A stretch of 39,799 nucleotides of DNA from a virus. The stretch is from positions 1-39,799 of IMG/VR virus record IMGVR_UViG_3300047557_001239. One strand, written 5' to 3'. Every line of letters begins with the position of its first letter. The first letter of the stretch is position 1. Shown one piece after another: positions 20,541 to 30,200 of this stretch. The notes below the pieces were generated by a model. That model saw nothing but the letters and a program-made list of their open reading frames with translations, ran no database searches and was not told where the DNA came from. A program made the translations under genes and the position numbers.

Positions 20541-20824
20541 CTTGTCCTCAGTAGTTCATTTATTTGATCTGACAATATCGCTCCGACATCCCGACCATGA
20601 ACTGCAACCATCTGAGCTTCTTTGCAGTCGTAAACAACCTTGGCAGCATCTCGGACTCCTTGGTTATATCCCGCAACAAACTGATCAGTGCTTCCGTCTA
20701 AAAGCATTGCAATAGCATCCCGCACAAGCGTCGATGCCTTGCGTTCTTTGGCCAGCTCCTTGAGCTTCAAGTGCTGATCCCGTGGCAAGTAAAACGAAAA
20801 CGGGACTAACTTACGCTCTTCCAT
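20537..20824 (-). CDS. Ribbon-helix-helix DNA-binding protein
   Basis: 95 residues. KLVPFSFYLPRDQHLKLKEL (5-24) then AKERKASTLVRDAIAMLLDG is the Arc/CopG/MetJ plan: a beta strand with alternating residues, helix, ST turn, helix. The C-terminal half (FVAGYNQGVRDAAKVVYDCK, GRDVGAILSDQINELL) may be a dimer or ligand region. Such proteins bind DNA as dimers on inverted repeats, so it is a candidate for operator type A or B. It overlaps the previous gene by 19 nt and the next by 4. Confidence 0.8.
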   Translation of the reverse strand: MEERKLVPFSFYLPRDQHLKLKELAKERKASTLVRDAIAMLLDGSTDQFVAGYNQGVRDAAKVVYDCKEAQMVAVHGRDVGAILSDQINELLRTR

Positions 20825-21246
20825 GTTTGAAATTCCCTGTTAACTCTCTCCAAAAGCTTTCTTGCTTCTGGATTGGTTTTAAGTTCTGACCGTGATGTGA
20901 CGTTGCAATACGACCGCAGCCACTCTGTTGCTTCCTTTTCTTCTGCATCAAAGATCTGGTTCTCGCTATGCAAGTACTCCCAGAACTCTTTGTCCCTGCA
21001 TAACAACCCAGCCAGGCGGACAGCCTTGTCGCCCTCGAACTCGCGGTCCCGATCAAGCGGCATCTCATCAGAGCTGAGCCTGACCATTACCACCTGATAC
21101 CGGGAGCCAACGAAATCCCGAAGCAGATCCTCGGGAATCTCGTCTGGGTGCATAGACAAGGTCAGCACGTAGCCGGTCTTGTCTTGTTTGAGGGCAACCT
21201 TGACCGCCTCAAACTGAAGTGTTTTAACCTCAGAATGGTACGTCAC
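20806..21246 (-). CDS. Conserved phage protein of the recombination operon
   Basis: 146 residues. It starts with a beta-rich half (FEAVKVALKQDKTGYVLTLS, MHPDEIPEDLLRDFVGSRYQVVMVRL), followed by an acidic helical part (EFWEYLHSENQIFDAEEKEATEW) and SRSELKTNPEARKLLERVNREF. I recall this as a frequent neighbour of SSB/Erf genes in phages, but it has no assigned activity. Overlaps of 17 nt with the SSB-like gene and 19 nt with the RHH gene tie it to the operon. It may be a recombination accessory factor, by context only. Confidence 0.75.
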   Translation of the reverse strand: MTYHSEVKTLQFEAVKVALKQDKTGYVLTLSMHPDEIPEDLLRDFVGSRYQVVMVRLSSDEMPLDRDREFEGDKAVRLAGLLCRDKEFWEYLHSENQIFDAEEKEATEWLRSYCNVTSRSELKTNPEARKLLERVNREFQTWKSVS

Positions 21247-21532
21247 TGTCGTCCTCGGCAGAGTTGTCGTGAGCTGCCTTCTGCTGCTGGTCAGCTCTGG
21301 GTTGTGGAATAAACGGTTCCGATACCGATAGCGACATGTAGTCGCGCCCAGCTAAAGATGTTCGGTTCCACGCCGATATGGATAGCTTGACTGGGTTCTC
21401 ACCCTTGTTAATCTGATCCATCAGCAATTGCTTATCAACAACAATCTCTCCCCGCATATCTGGGTGATTGTCTGAAGACTTCTTGTCGTTGTGCCACAAC
21501 GATCCTGTGTTTGGCTTCGGTACAAAACTCAT
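21230..21532 (-). CDS. SSB-like single-stranded DNA-binding protein
   Basis: 100 residues. The N-terminal body (PNTGSLWHNDKKSSDNHPDM, then a strand set KLSISAWNRTSLAGRDYMSL) is compatible with a small OB-type fold. The C-terminus EDDSDVPF resembles the acidic tip (DDDIPF) by which bacterial SSB recruits partners. It lies directly downstream of the Erf annealing gene (ATGA-linked), a typical phage arrangement. Sequence resemblance to canonical SSB is limited, so the call rests on the tail and context. Confidence 0.75.
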   Translation of the reverse strand: MSFVPKPNTGSLWHNDKKSSDNHPDMRGEIVVDKQLLMDQINKGENPVKLSISAWNRTSLAGRDYMSLSVSEPFIPQPRADQQQKAAHDNSAEDDSDVPF

Positions 21533-22239
21533 GCTGCCTCCTTAAATTTGTTACGGGCTTGGGTAAATTTGTCCATCAGGTCTTTAAAGAACGTAGCGTC
21601 TTGAGCTTTAACCTCCTCAAATAGTTGCTTGTTCTTTTTGTAGATCGCCATCACATCCTCTTCGCTGGTTGTAATGCTCAGCATCGAGGTGGCGGCGGTC
21701 TCAATGATCTCCATCCAATCAGCTGATCCTGGAGTGCCAGACACAACCATCTGCCAATCACCAGGTCTACCTGCGATAGTTGTCTCAGTCTTGGGTGGCA
21801 GCGCGGGCGGAGCTGCAACAGGCTTTGGCACGGGCTTCGGTGCTACAGCCGGAGCAGAGTCCTTGCCAGTCGTTGCATCAAGGGCGTCATGCTCAACGAT
21901 CTCCAGGGCATTCACATACAGATAGCGGCGCAGATAGGAAATTGACGCACCCAGATTCTGGATGGGGTGACAACCTTTGAGTTCAGCAGCAGCCATCGGA
22001 GCCGTGAACAACACGTACTCTTCCGGCTTGTCGGTGTTGTAGACCGTCAAAGTAGCATCGCTAGAGCCAACCCTAAACACACCACAAAGGCCAGTATCAC
22101 TAAAGATGGTTTGAACAGCCGGTAAAAAATCTTGAAGCTCGAAATATTCATAGCCAGCAAACTTGTTCTTGCCAGACTTGTTGAGCTTCTTTTCCTGAAG
22201 CACTAGCCTAGCGGTTTGTAATTTTTGATATACGTTCAT
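21529..22239 (-). CDS. erf: ERF-family single-strand annealing protein
   Basis: 236 residues. The N-terminal domain carries the family signature: MNVYQKLQTARLVLQEKKL, KSGKNKFAGYEYFELQDFLP (21-40), and SLGASISYLRR-like GASISYLRRYLYVNALEI (about 97-114). A Pro/Ala/Lys-rich linker (about 128-160) leads to a small helical C-terminal domain (EDVMAIYKKNKQLFEEVK). ERF proteins form rings on single-stranded DNA and anneal homologous strands, giving recA-independent recombination and genome circularisation. It is coupled with an SSB-like gene and two nuclease genes in the same operon. Confidence 0.88.
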   Translation of the reverse strand: MNVYQKLQTARLVLQEKKLNKSGKNKFAGYEYFELQDFLPAVQTIFSDTGLCGVFRVGSSDATLTVYNTDKPEEYVLFTAPMAAAELKGCHPIQNLGASISYLRRYLYVNALEIVEHDALDATTGKDSAPAVAPKPVPKPVAAPPALPPKTETTIAGRPGDWQMVVSGTPGSADWMEIIETAATSMLSITTSEEDVMAIYKKNKQLFEEVKAQDATFFKDLMDKFTQARNKFKEAA

Positions 22240-22274
22240 TGTTTATAGTCCTAGTTCTTGTCTAGTGGCCCAGC

Positions 22275-22418
22275 TCAATAACAAGATATGGGCTTAAACG
22301 GACCATCGCGGTTGGTGTCCCAACAGCACATACCCTTGGGCGTGTTCTCACATTTGATAACTGCAAACGCAGGGCCAGACAACATCAATGCACAAAGTAA
22401 CGTAGCGATCTTTTTCAT
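22275..22418 (-). CDS. 47-residue secreted cysteine-rich peptide
   Basis: ATG 22418 overlaps the stop of the Cas4-like gene as ATGA; the stop is at 22275. A clear Sec signal, MKKIATLLCALMLSGPAFA, is followed by a 28-residue mature part with four Cys (VIKCENTPKGMCCWDTNRDG..PISCY). The rest of the gap down to the Erf start has nothing else. A tiny secreted disulphide-bonded peptide inside a recombination operon is unexpected. Function is unknown; an envelope or host-protein inhibitor role would be speculation. Confidence 0.7.
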   Translation of the reverse strand: MKKIATLLCALMLSGPAFAVIKCENTPKGMCCWDTNRDGPFKPISCY

Positions 22419-23290
22419 TTCACACTCTCCTGATAGTCACGCCATTGCTGGCAGTAGTTAGAAACTGGGCAGAAGTTTTCACATCGGGTGCGACTGCCCG
22501 GACGCACTTCGATCTCGTAAGCTTTTCCTATCTTGGCAAGCACCTCCAAGGCTTCTTGCCGGGTATCGTGGACGGACCTAGCCCGCGCACCGCCCACTTT
22601 TTTGACGGCATAGACCGTTGGCCTCTCCCACATTTCCTCGGGGGTGCAGTCCGGAAGATCCCCATCGGTCTCTAGCTCAAACTCGCAATTTGCATGTAAA
22701 TGGATTCTTGACTTGATAAATTCCTCGGCCTTGGACTTCTCCCAAATTGGGATACCGATCTCTTTGACCGGAGCCTGTGGGTAGTCAGGATTCCGGCCCG
22801 CCTCCCTGCGGTTCCAGTCCCGGATGATGGCCACGATGCCCAGGGATCTGACTGGGTTTTTCTTGACCGTCTCTACCAGCCAGGCGTAGATGTTGAGCTG
22901 ATGCTCCCACTCGATCTTCTCGTTCATCACCGACCAGGCGGATACGGTCTTGTAGTCTCGGACGTCGATACTATCGCCGTTCAATATCTGTAGATCTATG
23001 GCGCCGGAAATCTTCCAGCCATCGACCTCGGTATGCAGCCGCTCCTCAACAATGTGATTCTCATCCTGGCCATGCTCCAGAACCTTGTGGACAGCCGAGC
23101 CGAAGATCGACCAGACCATATCGGCCACATCCTGCTCCAGCTCGTCTTCAAACTTGCGGGTCAAGGCTACGATCTTGGGGCTATTGATCAGCTGGGTCAC
23201 GGACAGGTTGGCCTTCCCCTTGCTGTAGGTGGGCCGGTCCAGCACGTTCACAAACGTCTGGGGGATGTTGTGTTTGTTGGTAAGTTTCAT
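22415..23290 (-). CDS. Cas4/RecB-like PD-(D/E)XK exonuclease
   Basis: 291 residues. GSAVHKVLE (H68), SGAIDLQ (D99) and DVRDYKTVS (D112, K114) form the RecB-type active site; QLNIYAWL is the usual following helix. The C-terminal RCENFCPVSNYC (C270, C274, C280) resembles the iron-sulphur cysteine cluster of Cas4 and AddB-type nucleases. No N-terminal fourth Cys is evident. The enzyme would resect DNA ends to give single strands for the ERF and SSB-like proteins. It is ATGA-linked to the secreted peptide and to the upstream nuclease. Confidence 0.87.
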   Translation of the reverse strand: MKLTNKHNIPQTFVNVLDRPTYSKGKANLSVTQLINSPKIVALTRKFEDELEQDVADMVWSIFGSAVHKVLEHGQDENHIVEERLHTEVDGWKISGAIDLQILNGDSIDVRDYKTVSAWSVMNEKIEWEHQLNIYAWLVETVKKNPVRSLGIVAIIRDWNRREAGRNPDYPQAPVKEIGIPIWEKSKAEEFIKSRIHLHANCEFELETDGDLPDCTPEEMWERPTVYAVKKVGGARARSVHDTRQEALEVLAKIGKAYEIEVRPGSRTRCENFCPVSNYCQQWRDYQESVK

Positions 23291-23751
23291 ATCGCTGTCA
23301 GCTTGTCCTGGGTTAGGCCATAGCCTTCGCCGTGGCCAAGGTTTGTGATGTTTTCAAAAGAAAAGAGCTGGTCCTTGGTGGCATAGCCAATGATGTTTCC
23401 ACCGCTGTCATCGACTATCACCAGGATGTAGATATCGCAGGGATCTTTGGCCTTCTCTAGGGTGGCTAGAAGGCGACCATTGGGGATCCGAGTAGTCTTG
23501 ACATCTATGCTTTGCTTGGTCCGGCTGATCAAGTCAGCGCCGCCTTTGCGGGGGCCTACCGTCAGATCGGGGCAGACGTTCAGGGCTTTGGCCACACAGT
23601 ACTCGCCAACCATCCCATCAATGTCAATCGACCACGTATCGTCCTTGCCGACCTGGCGATCCTTGACTGCGTCCATTGCTGATGACCGGCGCATCACGCC
23701 GAGCATGCGGCAGATAAACAATTCCTCTGTAGTGAGGTTAATTCTTTTCAA
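23287..23751 (-). CDS. Small PD-(D/E)XK nuclease-like protein
   Basis: 154 residues with a TTG start; CGCTAGGAG seven bases upstream decides it. DGMVGEYCVAKAL (E50), GGADLI (D73) and SIDVKTTR (D83, K85) give the E...D...DxK layout of restriction-type endonuclease folds, followed by DIYILVIVDD and GYATKDQL. The small size and absence of a helicase domain suggest a stand-alone nuclease or a Holliday-junction/repair enzyme. It is the first gene of the leftward early operon. A role in host-DNA processing or recombination is inferred. Confidence 0.78.
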   Translation of the reverse strand: MKRINLTTEELFICRMLGVMRRSSAMDAVKDRQVGKDDTWSIDIDGMVGEYCVAKALNVCPDLTVGPRKGGADLISRTKQSIDVKTTRIPNGRLLATLEKAKDPCDIYILVIVDDSGGNIIGYATKDQLFSFENITNLGHGEGYGLTQDKLTAI

Positions 23752-23757
23752 GTTTTA

Positions 23758-23766
23758 CTCCTAGCG
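23758..23766 (-). promoter_or_regulatory. CGCTAGGAG ribosome-binding site of the early operon head
   Basis: CGCTAGGAG then TAAAAC and the TTG start at 23751. This is the second minus-strand copy of the cassette; it makes the unusual TTG start credible. Confidence 0.7.
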
Positions 23767-23774
23767 ATGGCGTC

Positions 23775-23803
23775 AATTTAAACCAGCTTTTTCTGGATGT
23801 CAA
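23775..23803 (-). promoter_or_regulatory. Promoter of the leftward early operon
   Basis: Minus strand TTGACA (23798-23803), 17 nt, TAAATT (23775-23780; 4 of 6). The -35 overlaps the left arm of operator type B (23800-23809), so a bound regulator would compete with RNA polymerase. Confidence 0.65.
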
Positions 23804-23834
23804 CACATGGTTCCCATATTCTTTCATGTGTTGA
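23800..23834. promoter_or_regulatory. Operator type B (copy 2)
   Basis: TCAACACATG (23800-23809), 15 nt, CATGTGTTGA (23825-23834). Arms and spacing are identical to 14496-14530, and it overlaps the -35 of the early promoter. It lies in the divergent gap between the early operon and rusA. Confidence 0.8.
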
Positions 23835-23842
23835 TAGAATTC

Positions 23843-23865
23843 ACACCTTAACAGTGTTAAGGTGT
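23843..23865. promoter_or_regulatory. Operator type A (copy 2), upstream of rusA
   Basis: ACACCTTAACA, one centre base G, TGTTAAGGTGT: 11-bp perfect arms. The palindrome ends six bases before the rusA ATG, and its AAGGTG is the only ribosome-binding candidate, so binding (or the RNA hairpin itself) would block rusA expression. The other copy is at 6278-6301. Confidence 0.78.
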
Positions 23866-23871
23866 AAACCC

Positions 23872-24219
23872 ATGATCCAGCTTGAGCTACCCTACCCGCC
23901 GACCATCAACCACTATTGGGGACAGTACGGCAACCGCCGTTTCATAGGGAAGAAAGGCAAGCAGTTCAGGATAGATGTGGCAGAAGCATGCCTTGAGGCT
24001 GGAATACAGACCCTAGAAGGCCGTCTTTCGGTACACGTAGCCCTCTGGCCCCCGGATAGGCGGGCAAGGGACGTAGACAATGTTTTAAAGCCTTTGCTTG
24101 ACGCTTGTGAGCATGCCGGCTGCTTTGTGAACGACAGCCAGATAGATGAGCTTCACATCATTCGGCAGGAGGTCCGCAAGGGCGGGGCCTGCACGATAGT
24201 CATCCTACCTATTTCCTGA
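23872..24219 (+). CDS. rusA: RusA-family Holliday-junction resolvase
   Basis: 115 residues from ATG 23872; an upstream in-frame start at 23797 would run through both operators and is rejected. LPYPPTINHYWG (6-17) is the N-terminal signature. RARDVDNVLKPLLDAC carries D67, D69 and K73, and VNDSQIDE carries D88: the acidic and Lys residues that match the E. coli RusA active site. It cuts four-way junctions, resolving branched DNA before packaging. It is the only rightward gene in this part, convergent with the ejection protein gene (15-nt overlap). Confidence 0.93.
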   Translation: MIQLELPYPPTINHYWGQYGNRRFIGKKGKQFRIDVAEACLEAGIQTLEGRLSVHVALWPPDRRARDVDNVLKPLLDACEHAGCFVNDSQIDELHIIRQEVRKGGACTIVILPIS

Positions 24220-27200
24220 CTCTTTGGCCTGACCAACCCGCTCATTGAACCGGGTCATGATGTCAGTGATCCGCTTGTCGATGGCCTTGATGTCCTCTTT
24301 GGGGGCGTCCTTCTTGATCATCTCAGACTTCCGCCTGCGCAAAGCTTGAACCGTGCGCTCAACATTGTTGGCTGCGCCATACAGTCTGGCCTCGGGGTTT
24401 TCCCTAATATATTCATCTACAGGTTCCCGATTCTTGCGGCGCCCCTTGATCTCATTCTCATGCTCATTGATGAGTTTGATGTTTTCGTAAAACTTAGCGC
24501 TTTGGGCGGCCTGGCTTTTAGTCTCGCCAACAAACCGACCAACCAGCGGGATCTTATAGGTGGGCAGCTCTTCCCCTGTAACAGCAGCTGCTGCTGTCTG
24601 CTGGGCTTTTATAGCCTCCCGCCCAATACCACCAAACGCTTGGCCGATTAGGTAATCAATCTGGTCCGGAGTAGGACTGAACTTACCGGGCCGGAATTCG
24701 GTTCCGCCGCTCGCATAGTTAAAGAATTCGGAAAGCTTCTTGCTAACCCAGCTTGCTGTGTCCTTGGCCCTGGTGTATCCAGGAGTTGGATCAAGACTGG
24801 AGATATCTTTCTTGGCAATTGTTTTCCCTGTCCAATCTTTGTTCTCAATCAAAGCTACCACTGGATCAAAAGGCGTTGGGGCAAAAGTTTGCCAAGACCA
24901 ACCGGCGTTACCCAGAGGGTTAAACATATCTAAAACTGCGCTAGTTATCTGAGCCACACGCTTTCCCGGATCTCTGAAATCATTCAATGCCCACTCGGTT
25001 GAAACCCTGGAAACAGTAGGAATGATGTTGAATCCAAGGGGCATGGGAATGGTGATGTATTTTCCATCTCCAGTTGGGATAACAATGTTTCGATCCTTGA
25101 TGAAATCGGGCGGCTCATCCTCATCAAACCCGGCAGCGTCCAGCAACATGGCCTGAGCAAATCCAAGAATCAAACCACCAGCGAGAATTTTTTTGCCGGC
25201 CGGCCCACGAAGGGTCTGGTACATCCTGGCGGTGCCTTGTACTGAAGCGTTAAAGAACGCATACAAAGCACCAACTTGCCGAGCTACTTGACCCTTGCGG
25301 TTAAAGTTAACCGTCAAGTTCTTTGCTACGGAAGCGGCCTGCTGCTTGCTTAATCCCTGATCCAGCGCTGCCTTGTAAGCAGCCAGGCGGACTGCATTCT
25401 CCATCGTCTCGTTATAATCAGACAGCCAATCAAAAATTACACGAGCAGACTTTTTGGCTTTGCCCTCAGAAAGTTTTTTTAGCTCACTTGTTAGTGCATC
25501 ACGACGCTCATCAGCTCGACTGAACTGATCACGGAATCCCGTTTGGCCACCTTCTTTTTGGAACTCATCCCACAAGCTAGACCACTTCCCAGATGGAGTG
25601 GCTTTCCCGTCCCGTCGCGCCCGCAGATCAGCGTAGATTCCGCGCAAGGCCGGCAACGTGTCAGCCATAACTTGCTTGGTCTTTCCTTTGATCGGAGTGT
25701 TTGTCAGATTAAGAGCTGCGCCTTGATAGTCACGTAAGAAGTTGATGGCACCAAAGATTGGGTTGTACTGCGTGTTAACCCTAGCAAAGTATCTGGTAAC
25801 CACACCCAAAAACTCTAACGCTTGGCTGAGCTGGTCGGCATCCAGATTCTTAAGTGCAGTCGCCATGCGAATTGCACGGGGATCTTTTGTGTTAAAGAAA
25901 ACAAACTTATCTTCGCCATTTACGCGAACAGATACAACATTCTCTGCGCCACGTAATGTCGGATTGATTCCATGAATAACCGAATTGGTCGTTGGATCAA
26001 CGTATGACCGAGTCGGCTCTTTCATAATGTTGGCCGCATCAGCCGGATTAATTCCCATCGACTGCAACTGTTGAGCCGTCTTGAGAGGATCTTTGATGGC
26101 TTTGGGGTCTACCGCAAACCAGAAGTCAGTGTTTGGGTGTTGGACAGCTAAGCCATAAATTGCCTGAGATACACGGTTTTTTTCCGAACGGACAATTGCC
26201 CGCTCTCTTTGCATAGCGATATTGGCAAGGATGTCTACTACCTGGCGACTAGAGCCAGCAGCCCTCTTGCTGGTAGGGCCACGAACACTGAAGCCCTGGC
26301 CAATACCGCGACCAATATTGCTAACCTCATAGTCCATCTCTTCGCGGGCAAGAGGTATGTAGTTCTTGTAGGAATTTTCCCAGGCCTGAATTGTTGCAGG
26401 ATCTTCAATACCGTTTTGAATCAGAGTCTGGCGTGTCTTGGCCGTGATGGCATCAACCTTCTTGGCTATTGACTCTAAGTCCTTGCGCTTTTGAGGAGGC
26501 AAAGCATCTAAATATTTATTAGCATCGTCAGTAAAAATCCCTGACCCGCCATCTGGCATAGCTGGATTTACTTTGGCGACCTGAATGTTCCGTTCTTCAG
26601 CATGGCGGTTGTGCAGATATTCTTCAACATCGGCAATCGTAAATTTTTTAGCATTAATCTCTTTAAGCAGCGGAGTAAGCTCTTTTTGTATAAAGTCATT
26701 CGTCTGCTTAGCTGTACGCCCGTGGTATAGCTCCTCTTGGAGATACGCATTCCAGCGATCCTGTAGCTTGCCTCTTGCCTCTTCAATGTTGGCGATAACC
26801 CGCTTGGTATCAACCATCTTGTCTTGCAGCCTGTAGATGACATCGTCGGTCTTCCTGTCATCTGGACGACCCCAACTCGGCTTGACTGGCTTCTGACCAA
26901 AGATATTCGTCCGAACATTTGGATAGATACCTGTGCCGGCTAGCATCTCTGTAGATACAAACTTGCCATCTGACTTAGACAGGCTGTCCAGCGCCCTGAT
27001 AATCGGGGCATCAGACTTCATTCCAAGAGCGCTCTTAAGCTTTTGTACCAGCTCTGATAGCCAGCGTTTCAAAGCTCCAAGCCTGTCTCCGCGAACGTCA
27101 TAACGTCCCTGCACAATCCCAGAGGCGTTAACCGCCCAAAACTCTGACGGATTTGCAAACTGGTAGTACTGATAATCAACCTTTCCGTCCTGGATCATTT

Positions 27201-30200
27201 TTGTAGCCAGATTAAACGGAGCTGCACTTCCAGTTTTATGATGCTCGTCCAACAGATCAAAGTAGGTGGTTAAATTTTCATCACCTTTTGCAGATTTTTT
27301 AGCTGCCCCATACTGAGCTGCCCATGACTTAACAATAGCGCTGCGTACCTTCTCCGGCATCATTCGCTCAAGATGGTGCAGGATTTCATGCACAGCCGTA
27401 TCGGTCTTTGTGGAGCCGACAATCAGCTTAACAATGCGCGGCGTTGGCATGTATTGGCCGCTTGTACCTGTCTCTTCAGAGTTGCGAATTGAAATACCCA
27501 GGTCTTGAACTAGTGCTGGGTTTTGTTTCATAAACCATTCGGTCAGCTCTACCGTTTCCTCAGTCAAGGCACCATTACGCAAACCGTTGCGTAGGCGCTC
27601 GATGATGAAATCCATACCACGGACACGGTCTCTGATCGGCTTGGATGCTTTAGCTGCAAGCGTAACTGCACGGGCTGCTTGTACGCCAGCGGCAAATTCA
27701 TTCGGTGTAATAACGCCCTTATCTAGGGATTTTGAAAGCCGATCAAACTCACGGGTGAATGATGGAGTAACTTCGTTTGCCTCCAGCATCGGGGCTGGAG
27801 TAGCTACCGTTACATCAAACAAGCTCTGTTGTACTGGAGGAGTAACAGGATTGGACTGTTGCTCCAGTTTGAATAGATCCCGCTCGTTGTCAGCAATCTT
27901 CTTGAGTTCTCTCTTTTCTAGCTCAGCAGCTTCTCTTTCCTGGCGGGCTACAGTTTCCTCAGCGGTCTCTGACTTAAGTTCTAGCTCTGGACGCTCAACT
28001 GCGGTTGCTTGCTCACGAAGTTTGTTGGCGTATGCAGTAGCCCCTTCTAGCGCTTTGTCGCCCTTGTATCGACGAATGCTGCCGTTTACGTATTGCTCAG
28101 CATCTGCGTCATACAGTCCTGCTCCATACCCATCAGACGTCTTAAATACATTTACCTTCATGCCGTCTGGAAGATCAGACGAAATAATATTTTTATCTTT
28201 CTTGCCGGATGGAACAACCTGTTTAAATTCAATCCCAGGTTTTGCCTTAAAGTATTGCTCAAACTCTTTAAACGATCTACCACTTAATACATCGTCTAAT
28301 GTGCCATAAGCTTCTTGCTCTTGATAAAGTTTTCCGGTGCTGTCTAATCCGCGAGCAATGATTGCGCCAGTAGGTGATTTGATTTCCTGCCGGGGGCCAA
28401 TGCCTTCCATAACATACTGTCGATACGAAAATCCGTTTGGCAACGCAGTCCAAGATACTTTGCGGTCATCATCGGTTTGAAATTGCTCTGGATTCTCCAG
28501 CATATCCCGGAGGCTGCGAACCGCCGCTACTTGCTCCGGCTCTCCCTCCGGAGTAATACGTTCTGTAATACCTCCAGTTGTGACGATTTCGGGAGCTGTT
28601 TCAGCAACTCTAGGGCCTTCTTCTGCTGCGATTTCGGCTGCAATTTCATTGGCTTTTTGTCTGATTTGTTCATCTGTTAACTCCCGTGCAAGGGCCTCTT
28701 CTATTTGTGCCAAGTCCATATTCAGCTTCTGCAATCTGATGTCTGTCTCAAATGTCAGATAGTTCTGATTTCGAATCTTGTCTTTGATGTACTCAACCGC
28801 TTCGGTTTCACGCCCAGGTGCCTTAAGTTCTGGATCAAGAAAGTCGTCTAGCTGGTTAGTGTTTGCTAACACATCAGCAATGTTCTCTCCTTCGCCACGC
28901 TTGGGCGACATACGGAATACCTTGGCAACGCCCGGCTCCGGGGAGATGTCAAATACTTCTGACTCACTAAGTCTGTTGCGCAACACGGTGGCCAGGCTTG
29001 GGCCTTTATCCCGCATGGCACGGCTAATATCTTTTTCTGCTGCCGCCTTCTCAGCTTTAAGTCCAGCAATTTCTTCCGGCTCTGGAGGCAGCTCCTCAGA
29101 AATGTATGGTCGAGTCTCGGTGGGGATTTCTGGCGGGGCTTCAAGTTCAGCTGCGGCTTCTGCCATCTGGCGCTGGGTTTCAGACAAACCGGGTACAGCC
29201 TCTGCCGCCTTGGGTTCTGGCATCAAGCCTAGCGCCTTGAGAGCCTCCTCTTCTGGTGCCATGCCCGGCTCAGTCGCCTCAATAGCCTGCTCTCTAGAAA
29301 GACGCTCCGGTGCAGACTCCACAGCCTGTTGCTTGAGATCTTCTTCTTTCTCTGGGGCCGGAGTTTCTTTACGACCGCTTAGAACTTCTCTAGTAGCCTG
29401 AACGCCACCGCCCAAGCCGCCACCAACGATGGCGCCTTCCAGCATCCGTTCGCCAAGTTCTTTTGGATCAACTCCTTTGATCGTGCCAGCGGTCTCACCC
29501 AGGTATGCGGCACCCTCTTCAACGGCCTCAGTTCCTCCCTGAACGCCTGTTTCTCTTGCTAATCTGCCAGTGCGACTTTGTGCCTCAGCGCCCTTGCCAA
29601 GACGTTTTGTAGCAAATCTTTCTAATGTTGCTTCTGTTATGGCCGCACCAGCTGCCGCTGTTACATCACCAACAGTAGCGTCATTTAGTGTCTTATTGTC
29701 ATTCTTAACCCGCTCATCCAGGATTTCTTTGGTTCTTGCACCGATGTACGGGATAAACGCATACACCGCTGCTGCCATGTCCGGGGTGGATGTAATAACA
29801 CGCTCAGCAATAAACGGAACCGCATTTAGTGGATTGTCAGCTAAATCGCTTAGCTTGGTGCTGGGGCTGTAACCAATATTCTTTTCAACGTCCCTTAGAG
29901 ACCCAGCCAAGTTAAACAATGGTTGAAGTTGTTTTTCACTTTTAATCTGTTCGGGTGGAATGTTACTTAACGGAATCTTAGATTCCATAAAGTCACCAGC
30001 CCGTTCTGCCACCTCGGCAACTGCCTCTACCCCAGATGCAGTAAGACCAGCAGCCCTGCCCAATGCTCCCATCAAGGGATTTTTTGTCCCGCCTGGTGGG
30101 GCGCCTAGCCCAGGCATTTGTTGTACAACAGCCTGGTAAGCCTGAGCGTCATCTAACTCTACTGGCGACTCTACGCGAAAGGTTCCCTGTCCCGGGATGT

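Noticed and set aside
23797-23871. Upstream start for RusA
   Set aside because: It would translate both operators, and the family signature begins right after the ATG at 23872.
27587-28309. Rightward 240-codon frame opposite the ejection protein
   Set aside because: Ser/Arg/Ala-rich antisense shadow of a charged coding region, with no ribosome-binding site.
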